Shown piece after piece: positions 34,189-42,915 of a stretch of 64,000 bases of DNA (within the stretch, counting starts at the first letter, position 1; each line of letters opens with the position of its first letter). Where the stretch lies: positions 1 through 64,000 of the forward strand of contig JAFKKH010000024.1 in NCBI GenBank assembly GCA_017305665.1, written 5' to 3'. The stretch comes from Hyphomicrobiales bacterium (lineage in GTDB: Bacteria > Pseudomonadota > Alphaproteobacteria > Rhizobiales > Xanthobacteraceae). The notes beneath the pieces were generated by a model. The model had not been told where the DNA came from. It saw only the letters and a program-made list of their open reading frames with translations, and searched no databases. Made by a program: the position numbers and the translations under genes.

Positions 34189-35418
34189 TTACTTCGACCG
34201 CATTTCGAGCGCGCTCAGCCGCGCCTCGATACGATCGGCGCGGCGACGTTGATAGGCTGCTTCAAGCACAAGGCATTCGTCGTAACGAAGGCCGAGCCGC
34301 GTTCCGATTGGAACGATCGTCTCGTCCTCGACCGTTACCTCCCGCGTCGTCGTGACGGGCTTTCCGTCCTTGTCGGTCTGGCCTGTCTCGATTGCCATCG
34401 CCTCGATGCGTGGCGTGCGCTTTATGGTATGGATGTTGTCACTGCACCAGAGCGCGAAGGATGCAGGATCGAGGCCTGCATTCAGCAGTGCATCCGCAAC
34501 GCTTTGCGCGGTCCAGCCGACATGGGTCCGGGCGCCGGGGCCTTTCGCGGCAATGGCGTCGTTGAACTTGTAAAGCAGCGGCGACACCGCGCCCCATGCA
34601 TCGAGCATTTTATCATCAGGCGCGCCTTGAATGGTCTTCGTCGTGGCGTCGGAGGTATTGATTGTCCCGGTGCCAGCATAGATCACGGAGGCGCGGTAAC
34701 TGCTCGTTCCTAGCGAATAGGTGTTATCGGATTCCGGATGAAGGGCGCCTGAGACGGTATCACTCGCCCCGACACGCCAGCGCGCCACATGGTTCGTATA
34801 GAACTGAACGGGCTTGTCGTCGTAGTTGGCGATCTTGATCGGATATGCTGTTCCGGTGCCATTCTTACCCGTCGTGATCACCGCTCCCGAGAAACCGGTC
34901 AGCGCTCCGGACGGATCGATCCCGAAGAGGTAGGAATTGCCGTTCGCCGCATCCGGCCCGTCGACCAGCTTTGCCATCGATGCGGTGCCCGCAACAGTGC
35001 GCGAATAGCCGAATCCATATCCCACTGTTCCAGAGATCGTGATCGGTCCATTTGCCAACAAACCCGCCGCCTGCGCCGTCGATATGGGTTTGGCAGCATC
35101 CGAGGTGTTGTCGACGCTCCCCAACCCGACATCGCTCTTTGCGAGAGAAAGAGCCGTTTTGAATGCAGCAAATGTGATTTCATTGACGAGGTTGCCGGTC
35201 GTTCCGTCAAACACCGCGGGATTGCCATCTGTCACAGATGACGGCCCAGTCACGGCGGCAGACAGACCGACATCGGCCTTCGTGATCCACGACTTGATCC
35301 ACGTCTTGATATAGGCCCCGGTATACCTGAACATCGACGTGCCTTCCCAGCCACGGAAAGATGTCGCGTCCTTGAATGTAGAGCCGTCGGTCTCGTCAGA
35401 ACCCTTCGTGTCAGCCAT
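34189..35418 (-). CDS. Tail fibre protein with C-terminal S74 intramolecular chaperone
   Basis: This 409-residue fibre has an N-terminal tail-attachment part (ITKADVGLSAAVTGPSSVTD, SDVGLGSVDNTSDAAKP, the collar-like repeat of many fibres). A beta-rich receptor region and a peptidase S74 domain follow: TINTSDATTKTI with the catalytic Ser of the SD motif, and ARTHVGWTAQSVADALL. S74 domains trimerise the fibre and then cleave themselves off. A C-terminal coiled coil (RADRIEARLSALEMRSK) fits this. The usual SDxRxK reads SDATTK, so self-cleavage is not certain. Confidence 0.82.
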   Translation of the reverse strand: MADTKGSDETDGSTFKDATSFRGWEGTSMFRYTGAYIKTWIKSWITKADVGLSAAVTGPSSVTDGNPAVFDGTTGNLVNEITFAAFKTALSLAKSDVGLGSVDNTSDAAKPISTAQAAGLLANGPITISGTVGYGFGYSRTVAGTASMAKLVDGPDAANGNSYLFGIDPSGALTGFSGAVITTGKNGTGTAYPIKIANYDDKPVQFYTNHVARWRVGASDTVSGALHPESDNTYSLGTSSYRASVIYAGTGTINTSDATTKTIQGAPDDKMLDAWGAVSPLLYKFNDAIAAKGPGARTHVGWTAQSVADALLNAGLDPASFALWCSDNIHTIKRTPRIEAMAIETGQTDKDGKPVTTTREVTVEDETIVPIGTRLGLRYDECLVLEAAYQRRRADRIEARLSALEMRSK

Positions 35419-37026
35419 CTATGCGGATTCCCTGATTTCCTTGGTGCCGTCTTCGCGCAGCTCGTAGGAGCCATCCTCGCGCAATTCAAAATTGGTGTCT
35501 GGCGGTACAACTATGGGAGGCGGCGTCGGGATCGTTCCTTCGTCTGCCTCGGGGTCGTAAGCCTCGATCTCGTCCGGCGCGATGCGATTGAACTTGAAAG
35601 TGATTTGCCCCGCCATGAGGTCGATTTGCGTGCCATCCTGAATCTCGACCACGCAATCCTGTAGCCCGGAGATGAAAGGATACTGGAGCCGCACCCATCG
35701 CTTGCCGAGAGCCTTCAGGCCGTACAGCGTCGTCGTGAAGGATCCCGACATCTTCGCGTTCAGGCGATCCATCGCGCGATATGCCAGCCGGCGCGCCTGC
35801 GTCGCCTCCTGAACCCACTTCAAATCCAGCTGCTGCGAGCGGACGATTCCGGTCAGTGAGATTGCATCCTCATCCCGCAGCGAATCTGCCTGAACCTCCG
35901 CATATTTTTGCGTGGTGTCAGTGAAGGAAATATCGAGCTGGTTGACGGTGCTCTCATCCGCCTGCCCATAGTTCAGCGAGAAACCGACGATATGCTTGTC
36001 TGAAATCGTGATATCGGGATCACGATAAAGCCCGACCGTCAGCGACAACGTCCCATCGCCCGATTCCGCCAGCCAGCCGTCGCAGGTCGCGAGAATGGCG
36101 CCGATCACGTCCTCAGGCTTGTTGTCGTAGAGATACCACCCTGAGGACTGATAGCGCTTTTCGAACGTGCCATCGGCGCGCTCGACCAGCGCGTCGCAGA
36201 TATCAGCCTCTGCCATCCAAAGCGCCAGCACTTCCGCCGGCAGGATCGTATCGAAATCAAGCCCCATGCCCCCATCGGTGGCCGTCAGATAGTCAATGAG
36301 CTGGATGACCGGGTTGTAGGATACCTTCCACGATCCCGGGGAATTGCGGTCCTGTGACGGGTCACGCGGATCCCAGATCGGAGCGAGATCGGCGATGACG
36401 GACGGGACCGGCAACCCGTGGGGATAGACGGTCGGAAAATCATTCGCATCGGCGGGAGACAGGCAGGCCAGGGAAAGCCACGACACGCCGTAGCCGAAAT
36501 GCGTCGACGGACTGAACACCGCGTCCATTCCGGAGTCACCGAAGAACGGTCCTCCGGTCCCATCGATATTCGCGCGGATCGTGATCTTGCTTGGCCCATA
36601 TCGACCATCCGAGTAATCATCGTTCACGTTGCCGCTAGCCGGGTCGATCGTGATCGTATCGTCATGGAGAAGATAAGTGACGATCTGAGACATGCGTCCC
36701 GAATGCAGAGCCACGACATCGTAGGAGACCTTTCCGTTCTCCTCGTAAAGCATGTAGTAGCCGGCGATACGGCATCTGCCGTAGCCGCGAAGACGCGGCG
36801 GAACGGCTTGCTTGATCGGTTGCGTGCCGTCAGAGGCTTTCGGAAGACCGGGTCGCGTCGCATACTGAAGACCGATACTGGCACCGATGATCGCCGCCGT
36901 CCCGACCGCAGTCGCGATATTGATGCCGAGAAAGGTCGCTCCGCTCAACGACGACCCGAGGCCGATGCCCGTCAGTGCGCCGGGAGCGATTGCACCGACG
37001 ATCAATGTTCCGATGGTCTCAGGCAT
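35419..37026 (-). CDS. Tail tip / host-specificity protein (gpJ-like)
   Basis: This 535-residue tail tip protein has a hydrophobic Gly/Ala-rich N-terminus (about 5-50). A beta-rich hub core follows (YGRCRIAGYYMLYEENGKVSYDVVALHSG, split in the middle; DPRDPSQ; YNPVIQLIDYLTATDGGMGLD). The C-terminus carries an ELREDGSYELREDGTKEIRE duplication frequent in rhizobial phage tip proteins. It sits between the DUF6950 gene and the S74 fibre gene, matching the tip position in siphoviruses. Its start overlaps the preceding stop (TAATG). Confidence 0.78.
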   Translation of the reverse strand: MPETIGTLIVGAIAPGALTGIGLGSSLSGATFLGINIATAVGTAAIIGASIGLQYATRPGLPKASDGTQPIKQAVPPRLRGYGRCRIAGYYMLYEENGKVSYDVVALHSGRMSQIVTYLLHDDTITIDPASGNVNDDYSDGRYGPSKITIRANIDGTGGPFFGDSGMDAVFSPSTHFGYGVSWLSLACLSPADANDFPTVYPHGLPVPSVIADLAPIWDPRDPSQDRNSPGSWKVSYNPVIQLIDYLTATDGGMGLDFDTILPAEVLALWMAEADICDALVERADGTFEKRYQSSGWYLYDNKPEDVIGAILATCDGWLAESGDGTLSLTVGLYRDPDITISDKHIVGFSLNYGQADESTVNQLDISFTDTTQKYAEVQADSLRDEDAISLTGIVRSQQLDLKWVQEATQARRLAYRAMDRLNAKMSGSFTTTLYGLKALGKRWVRLQYPFISGLQDCVVEIQDGTQIDLMAGQITFKFNRIAPDEIEAYDPEADEGTIPTPPPIVVPPDTNFELREDGSYELREDGTKEIRESA

Positions 37027-37463
37027 TATCGGAAGGTCCAGGCTCTCAAGGTCGGAAGCCGGTTCGTCCCGGCGATGACGATGCCCATGTCCGACGTCAC
37101 TACGGCTGTCTTAAATGCCGATACCGCGATGGCGCCGGTCGGACGGGACTGCACATGACCCTTACGAACCGCATATGGCGCCATCACCAGAAGGATGTCT
37201 CCCGCCTCTGGATGAGCTGTTTCAGTGGCCCCGACCCGTTCGAGCCTCGACCGGCAGGATGCTTCAAGCCCACCTTCACGCCGCACGATCCGCATGAACT
37301 GGCGTTCCGATGCATATGATCCGCGCACATCGGCGATCGGATCGATGCCAGTCAGTTGCTCGACCCATCCCGCCATGAAGGTGCCGCAGTCGAGAACGCC
37401 AGGCTTCCATTTCTGCTTGCTGACCTGTTCGAGATAGTCAGGCAACTTCAATAGCGCGGCCAT
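37026..37463 (-). CDS. DUF6950 protein, NlpC/P60-like tail-tip peptidase
   Basis: This 145-residue protein has a Cys-His hydrolase look: VLDCGTFMAGWVEQLTGIDP around Cys26 (candidate nucleophile), DVRGSYASERQFMRIVRREGG, and GHVQSRPTGAIAVS with a candidate histidine. DUF6950 proteins occupy the NlpC/P60 position of tail modules. In that position they are thought to open peptidoglycan during DNA entry. It overlaps the upstream tail gene by 16 bp. Confidence 0.72.
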   Translation of the reverse strand: MAALLKLPDYLEQVSKQKWKPGVLDCGTFMAGWVEQLTGIDPIADVRGSYASERQFMRIVRREGGLEASCRSRLERVGATETAHPEAGDILLVMAPYAVRKGHVQSRPTGAIAVSAFKTAVVTSDMGIVIAGTNRLPTLRAWTFR

Positions 37464-38053
37464 GTCTTCTGAAAATCATTGGCGTAAACAGAGGTACGCT
37501 CGCAAAATCGGTCGCCTGGATGGCGCCCCTGCTGGTCCTGATCGGTGAAATATGAATAGTTCGGCCGACGCCGCGCGGTGAGAAGGCTTCCGCAAGACAG
37601 CGATATTGTCCGAACGAATGCTTGCTTCATATCAGTGACCGGCTGTTGCTGAAGACTGAGAAAATCCGCCGTCAGATGACGCATCCACTTGATTGATCCC
37701 AGCGGCTGCCAATCCTGACAGAGAAGCATGATGCCAACCGAGACGCGTTTACCCTTGACCTGCTCTGCATCGCCGCCGCTCGCAATCTTCAGAAGATCGC
37801 CCGACACGCCACTGAGAACAAACTCGATGCGTTCGGCCGCACCATTAATCAACTGGCTTAGCGCGGGAAGCGTCCCGATCTCGCCAAACCCGGTGTATGT
37901 CGCGCCTTCCGTATCGAGGACATTGATCCCCGGCTCGATGTCTCCAAATCCTAGCCAAAGTCGCACGACCGGATCGGTCTCTAGCCGAAAGAACAGCCCG
38001 AGATTGATGACATCGGCATCGAGCGCCGCCGTCTCATCGTCGGAGAAGATCAT
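37448..38053 (-). CDS. Minor tail protein (distal tail / hub region)
   Basis: This 201-residue protein has FFRLETDPVVRLWLGFGDIE and TYTGFGEIGTLPALSQLINGAAE, a pattern I associate with minor tail proteins upstream of NlpC-type tail peptidases. No named family can be given with confidence. Function is inferred from its place between the second minor tail protein and the DUF6950 peptidase. Its ATG overlaps the preceding stop. Confidence 0.6.
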   Translation of the reverse strand: MIFSDDETAALDADVINLGLFFRLETDPVVRLWLGFGDIEPGINVLDTEGATYTGFGEIGTLPALSQLINGAAERIEFVLSGVSGDLLKIASGGDAEQVKGKRVSVGIMLLCQDWQPLGSIKWMRHLTADFLSLQQQPVTDMKQAFVRTISLSCGSLLTARRRPNYSYFTDQDQQGRHPGDRFCERTSVYANDFQKTWPRY

Positions 38054-38742
38054 TTGTATTTCGACTCGACGAACTTCACGGTCGCGAGGCTGAATGGAAA
38101 ACTCTTGATATTTAGATCCATCGACGACGAATCTACGAGCTTCATCGTGCAGCGCGGAGCGTCGAATTCGACCTGCGTTCCGTCCGGCACGGCCTCCCGA
38201 AGCGGAGGGTTGAAGGTAACTGACGTAAACAGATCATCGATCTTGTCGACGGAACCAATCTCATAGAGCCGCCAACCGAAACTCTCGTGCTGGATCGAGA
38301 AGCTTTCGCCACCCTGAAGGTCAGCACAGTTCAGCTGCTTGAGCACAAGACTGGTCGCTCTCAAGGGCGCGGCCCCGGATGTCACCACATCTATGACGGA
38401 CTGCGTGTAGCCGCTCCCATCGTCGAACAGAGATCCATCGCTGTGAGGGATGTTCGATATGAGACTTTGACCGGCCGGGAGCGGGATCCATTCAATATCC
38501 CGCCTGCAAACAATAATCGGAACGACGCCGCCGTTACACTGTTGACGTATTGCTCTCCATACCAACGTGTCGTTTCGATGTAGAAACTCGATATTGTTCA
38601 GTGATGCCGACCAGAAGCCGCCGCCATCGCTCCTGGTGTCCTCCGACGCGCCGGTTGAAATGCCGGCGGTTGTTGTGTTGCCGACGATGTTCCAATCGTG
38701 ATCGGCTTCGATCAGCATATCTTTCGGATAGAGCACAACCAT
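38050..38742 (-). CDS. Minor tail protein downstream of the tape measure gene (distal tail candidate)
   Basis: This 230-residue beta-rich protein starts MVVLYPKDMLIEADHDWNIV directly at the tape-measure stop (TAATG). The final part, FSLATVKFVESKYK, and RCTMKLVDSSSMDLNI suggest a beta-sandwich. The gene immediately after the tape measure gene in siphoviruses usually encodes the distal tail protein, so this is the best candidate, on position only. Confidence 0.55.
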   Translation of the reverse strand: MVVLYPKDMLIEADHDWNIVGNTTTAGISTGASEDTRSDGGGFWSASLNNIEFLHRNDTLVWRAIRQQCNGGVVPIIVCRRDIEWIPLPAGQSLISNIPHSDGSLFDDGSGYTQSVIDVVTSGAAPLRATSLVLKQLNCADLQGGESFSIQHESFGWRLYEIGSVDKIDDLFTSVTFNPPLREAVPDGTQVEFDAPRCTMKLVDSSSMDLNIKSFPFSLATVKFVESKYK

Positions 38743-41246
38743 TATCGCACACCCGTCGACTGATAACGTTGAGCACTCTGCATTGCGCGACCTTGGGCCG
38801 CAATCGCCCTCTGATGACTTGCCAGCGCCTGCTTGATTTCGATGATCGTCTTGTCGTCGGCATTGCCTTGAATGACGATCTGCGGAGCAGCGAAGTGCTG
38901 CACCACGGAGCCGCCGCCGCGCGCAGCGACGACGCCGAGTTTACCGTCCGGCCCACGCCGCAGCGGCATAATCGCCTCGGCTCCGGCTTCTCCAGCTACG
39001 CCGAGCGCGTCGCCATTGGCAAACCGGAAGAGCGTCGGATGAGTCAGGACCGTGTCGGCATATTGATGCAGGCCGTCCGAGATATTGTCGTTCGCGTAAA
39101 CGCCACCGCTGGCGTTCGCCTTGATGCCGAATAGGCCAGCCAGACCCGTTGCCGATCCGCCGAATGGTGCTAATAGCGCCGTCTTGATCGCGATCTGGGC
39201 AATATCGTTGATGACCGACGTCGCCGTGTCCCGCATGGCATCCTTGAACGATTTTGCGCCGGTCACCCAGCTCGCGAAGCCGGACGCAATATTGTTCACC
39301 GAACTAACGGCAAGCGTGTCGATCTGCTTGAGCGAGTTGCCGGCATCGTTGATCGCCTGCTGAAGCTGCGGGAACTTCGATCCCGCAACGCTAGCGGACT
39401 CTCCCAGCGCCTGCACTTTGGTGGCGTAGCTTTGATAGGCTGCCGCGACTTGATCCGGCGTGGCATGATCGAGATACCCTCCGGGAGCCTGCTGCGCCCT
39501 AACCTGGTCGCCCGCTGCCTTTGTCGCAGTCGCGATATCGAAAATGCCGAGTTGCGCTTTGGCGCTCACCCGCGCCCATTCGTCGTTGGCCGCCGTCAAC
39601 TCTTTAACCGCAGCAATTTGCTGGGACGTGAGATTAGCGCCTTGCTGCTGGGCTTTCTGGAGCGCCAGGCTCTTGGCGGTGACAATGTCCTGCGTTGTCG
39701 CGAGTTCACCGAGCGTCGAATTGTAGAGGTTCTGCTGACTGATTCGGGCATCGAGGTTCACGCCGGCCAGGGCCTTATTATAGGTCGCCTGGTCGATCGT
39801 GCCGTTCTGAAGGTCGAGCGCGAGCTGCTTGGCCGCCGCATCGAGCCTTTGCTGGGACGTCGCTGCTGAACCGAGGGCTGCTACTGTCGCCTTCGCCTGG
39901 GAAGCCTGGACGCCGAGCGAGGCCGCGACCTGGTTCTGCGACGTCACCGAATTCGCGCTATCGACAGCACCGAAGGTCGAATCGCGGCCCGCCCCTTTGA
40001 AGGTCGATGACGGCCTCGGAATAAATCCGGGTGTCGTGAGCTGCCCGACCGCTTGCGCCGCCTGAACGGCGGCCCCGACGATGGGCAGACCGCCGGCGAT
40101 CGTCAGCGCTCCGGATCCCAGCTTTGAAAGGTAGAATTTCAGGTCGTCCGAAAGCTTGAAGTCCCTTGCGTAGCGCGAAACATTGAGCAGGTTCTCCGCG
40201 AAGGCCTTCTCCTTTTCCAGAAGGCTCGTCGTGAAGATGCTCTGGAAATTGTGCTGGGCGGCTTCCGTCGCGCTCTTGATCTGGGTCGTCAGGTCGGACC
40301 ATCGCTTGATCTGGTCCTGCGAGATCGCATCCTCGTTCGCCGCCTGCAGGCTGGTGATGCCACCCGCGTTGGCGGTTGCCAGAAGGACGCCGCCCTCGGC
40401 GCCGCCCGCGCGACCGAACGCCGCCCGCGCGATCAGGGCCTGCTGCTGTTTGTCAGCCTGCGAATAGGCCTGCGCCAGCAGGTTCCAGCCCGTCGCCGCA
40501 TCCTTTGTTACCGAAAGCTGGTTGACCAGGGTGGGATTGACTTTGAGGAGTTGAGCATAGAGCTGGCCGCTGCCGTCACGGAGCTGGCCGAGCGAAACCG
40601 AAAAGCGCTCGAACGCCGAGATGTTGTCGTTGGCCGACACACCGACGGATTCGGCCGCCTCATTCAAGGCCTGCAACTGCGTCGCGTTCAATCCAATCAC
40701 ATTCGCAGCGTTCTGCAACTGGGCGGCCCATCGCCCGGCCTCTTCCGCCTGTTCTTTCAGCTTGTCGAGCGCCAGCACGGCGACGCCGATCGCGGCGCCG
40801 ATCGCGAGGCCGGCCGGGCCGATCAGCGAGAGCGCGCTGCCGAGCGGACCGAGTTCATGGGTCAGTTCGGTCGCCTTTTCGCCGGCAGCTTCGAGGCCCT
40901 TCTCGAACGCCGACTGCGTGCCGGTGAGATCGTCGTAGCGTTGCTTGGCCGCGGCCAGCACCGTATTGGCGCGATCCTGCAACGCCGGGTTCTGCGAGAC
41001 TGCGGCGTTGACCGTTTTCTGGACTTTTTGATAGTCCGAAAGCGCCTTGACCTGCGTGACGTAGCGCTTCTCGATCGAGGAAAACTTGGAATCGAGCGAG
41101 GTCGTCGACTTCTCGACGTCGGTCGACGCCACGGTGACGCCGCCATAGGCGGCCGCCAGCTTATCGAGCGAAGCCGCGGCCGCGTCCGTTCCATCGGACG
41201 TGGTTTCGATTTGCAGCCGCTGAATGGCTTCCTGGGCGCTTGACAT
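38742..41246 (-). CDS. Tape measure protein
   Basis: This 834-residue protein is rich in Ala and Gln with long helical stretches. It has a membrane-inserting hydrophobic segment at about residues 131-165 (LGSALSLIGPAGLAIGAAIG and following), many heptad-like repeats, and a C-terminal MPLRRGPDGKLGVVAARGGGS motif typical of tail tape measure proteins. Length sets tail length; at about 1.5 angstrom per residue a tail near 125 nm would be expected. It follows gpG/gpT and the gp10-like gene, with a 1-bp gap. Confidence 0.85.
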   Translation of the reverse strand: MSSAQEAIQRLQIETTSDGTDAAAASLDKLAAAYGGVTVASTDVEKSTTSLDSKFSSIEKRYVTQVKALSDYQKVQKTVNAAVSQNPALQDRANTVLAAAKQRYDDLTGTQSAFEKGLEAAGEKATELTHELGPLGSALSLIGPAGLAIGAAIGVAVLALDKLKEQAEEAGRWAAQLQNAANVIGLNATQLQALNEAAESVGVSANDNISAFERFSVSLGQLRDGSGQLYAQLLKVNPTLVNQLSVTKDAATGWNLLAQAYSQADKQQQALIARAAFGRAGGAEGGVLLATANAGGITSLQAANEDAISQDQIKRWSDLTTQIKSATEAAQHNFQSIFTTSLLEKEKAFAENLLNVSRYARDFKLSDDLKFYLSKLGSGALTIAGGLPIVGAAVQAAQAVGQLTTPGFIPRPSSTFKGAGRDSTFGAVDSANSVTSQNQVAASLGVQASQAKATVAALGSAATSQQRLDAAAKQLALDLQNGTIDQATYNKALAGVNLDARISQQNLYNSTLGELATTQDIVTAKSLALQKAQQQGANLTSQQIAAVKELTAANDEWARVSAKAQLGIFDIATATKAAGDQVRAQQAPGGYLDHATPDQVAAAYQSYATKVQALGESASVAGSKFPQLQQAINDAGNSLKQIDTLAVSSVNNIASGFASWVTGAKSFKDAMRDTATSVINDIAQIAIKTALLAPFGGSATGLAGLFGIKANASGGVYANDNISDGLHQYADTVLTHPTLFRFANGDALGVAGEAGAEAIMPLRRGPDGKLGVVAARGGGSVVQHFAAPQIVIQGNADDKTIIEIKQALASHQRAIAAQGRAMQSAQRYQSTGVR

Positions 41247-41247
41247 G

Positions 41248-41940
41248 TCAGTTGCTCTTCAGGCTGACCACGACGGCAGGATAGGTAATCGCGGAGCCGG
41301 CCCGCGACCTGATGCGCCGGCGCCGGCCTGGCCGGGCGCGCGATATCGCATCGTTCTTCAGCGCGTAACCGTCATCCAGCGAAATGAAGGCCGACCGAAT
41401 CTTGGCGATGTTGCCGAATTTTGCCGCCGCATCAGTCGCGGTCCGTTCGGCAATGCGGTTCGGCACCTGGATCACAAACGCCCTGCCGCTTTCGGTCAGT
41501 CCCACTTCGATCTTCCTCGCATACGGAACGTTGTTGACGAAGGTGTACTCATCCGCCGGCGGTACGTCGTCGGCCAGACCGACTTCCTCCCCGTCGGCCA
41601 GCAGCGTCCAGCCATCACGGTAGGCACCTGACTGCACCGGTGATCGAGATCGGAGCGCATCTCCGATCCAGACCAGCACGTCGGTGATCAGTTCATACTC
41701 GACGACGATCGAGCCGCCATCCGGCTTTACATCGGTGAGCGGCGCGCCTTTTCTTCCGTCGACTGTGATCGTGCGGGGCGGCACGCGTCCCAGCACGCGA
41801 TTGTTCGTGCTATCGGCCTCTGCGATCACGCCGCGCGCGAAGCCCGCCACGGCTTGCTTCTGGGCGTCTGGCGACAGGGTTTTCTCAACGATCAGGTCGA
41901 TCGTTTTCGCGATCGGCGTGATGCGTGTTCTGACCGCCAT
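41248..41940 (-). CDS. HK97-gp10-like tail completion / neck protein in an unusual position
   Basis: This is a 230-residue protein. The segment LRSRSPVQSGAYRDGWTLL followed by YTFVNNVPYARKIEVGL matches the pattern of HK97 gp10-like proteins (SPVxTGxLRxS ... NxxPYAxxxExG). A basic C-terminus (ARPGRRRRIRSRAG) follows. These proteins are normally encoded among the head-tail connector genes; here the gene lies between the tail-assembly chaperone and the tape measure gene. Its ATG follows the gpT stop directly. Confidence 0.6.
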   Translation of the reverse strand: MAVRTRITPIAKTIDLIVEKTLSPDAQKQAVAGFARGVIAEADSTNNRVLGRVPPRTITVDGRKGAPLTDVKPDGGSIVVEYELITDVLVWIGDALRSRSPVQSGAYRDGWTLLADGEEVGLADDVPPADEYTFVNNVPYARKIEVGLTESGRAFVIQVPNRIAERTATDAAAKFGNIAKIRSAFISLDDGYALKNDAISRARPGRRRRIRSRAGSAITYPAVVVSLKSN

Positions 41941-42773
41941 TCACTTTCGCTTTCGCGGCCGCCGGGTAGGCTGCTCCGCAGGCGTCTTCGTGGACTTCTC
42001 CATCAAGATGTCCGCCCTCACCTGTCCGAGCCTGGTCAGCATTCGCGCTTCCCGCGGATCGAGATCGATACCCATTTGCCGCGACCAGGATTCGAGCGCT
42101 TCCCATGTCACGATCGGCGGAGCCAACCCTGAGGGGGAAATCCCGCAGCTCAACTCGCAGAACCAGAGCCAGAGGTACCAGATCGGCCCCGGACATGAGA
42201 CGTCGCTGTCCTTGACCGGTTTCCTCGGCTTGATCCCGAGCGCTGCAAATTGTCGCGCCGCGCTGTCCGTATGATCGCGCTCGCTGGCGCCGTCGGCGAG
42301 CTTGCGCTCGTTTCGGAATTCCTGCTCGGCGTAGGCGATCAGGCCTTCGCAGAGCTCTTCATAAAATTTGCCGGATCATGGGCCGCCGTGAAGGGTTGCA
42401 CGAACAGCCAGTTCATCCCCGGCGACGAATAGAGCTCCTTGGCATTCTCGGCGGTGCAGGGAACGTCGATCTTCTCTTTGGTCTCCGGATCGACCAGATA
42501 CCAATCCTTCGTCAAGGCCGCGCATTTGGCGATGTTGAGTTCGAGCTGATCGACACTTTCATCGACGCCGCTGCGGCTGCGCCGGGCCCGGCGAAACGAG
42601 GCCGTGCGCTCTTCCTTGTCGAAGGCCCGGCCGGCTTCGCCATCCGACGGCAGCACGTCGATCCATGCAGGATTGCCATCCTTGTCGCAGATCACCTTGT
42701 CGGTCTTCGGATAGATGATCTCGACCCGGTAGACCTCGGCCAGCGGAGCGGCCAGCGAACCAAACTTACCCAT
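41941..42773 (-). CDS. Tail assembly chaperone, long form made by -1 frameshift (gpGT-like)
   Basis: The slippery site AAATTTT (minus strand, 42369-42363) is in the correct X-XXY-YYZ register of the gpG frame (GC-A-AAT-TTT). Slipping back one base continues as TAT GAA GAG and stays open for 140 codons, to the TGA at 41941-41943. The product is about 277 residues. The second part reads YEELCEGLIAYAEQEFRNER and later WYLWLWFCELSCGI, ending RRPRKRK. It has no good start codon or ribosome site of its own. Both forms are expected to coat the tape measure protein during tail assembly. Confidence 0.8.
42339..42773 (-). CDS. Tail assembly chaperone, short form (gpG-like)
   Basis: This protein of 144 residues is encoded between the tail tube gene and the tape measure gene, the place of lambda gpG. 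It begins MGKFGSLAAPLAEVYRVEII and ends FMKSSAKA. The ATG at 42773 has AGGA eight bases upstream; the ATG at 42779 is nearer to it. Eight codons before its stop lies the slippery heptamer A-AAT-TTT, permitting a -1 shift into a long second frame. The short form should be the main product, as in other siphoviruses. Confidence 0.75.
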   Translation of the reverse strand: MGKFGSLAAPLAEVYRVEIIYPKTDKVICDKDGNPAWIDVLPSDGEAGRAFDKEERTASFRRARRSRSGVDESVDQLELNIAKCAALTKDWYLVDPETKEKIDVPCTAENAKELYSSPGMNWLFVQPFTAAHDPANFMKSSAKA

Positions 42774-42797
42774 TTGCATTTTCCTTTGGCGGAAGGG

Positions 42798-42840
42798 GAG
42801 CGGCCGTCCCCGCCAGGACGGCCGCTCGGTGACGTCACCG
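42798..42840. promoter_or_regulatory. Perfect 12-bp hairpin and 14-bp palindrome between tube and gpG genes
   Basis: GAGCGGCCGTCC / GGACGGCCGCTC (42798-42809 and 42816-42827) is a perfect stem with a 6-base loop. It is followed by the perfect palindrome CGGTGACGTCACCG at 42827-42840. No U-tract follows on the minus strand, so a mild terminator, RNA-processing or mRNA-stability element is more likely than full termination. It could set the high ratio of tube to chaperone mRNA. Confidence 0.55.
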
Positions 42841-42915
42841 CCCGGTCAGGGCGCATCACTGCGGCCAGCCGTGCGATTGCCCCCGTGTGCGGCGGGGATG
42901 GCGAACGAGACCTAC

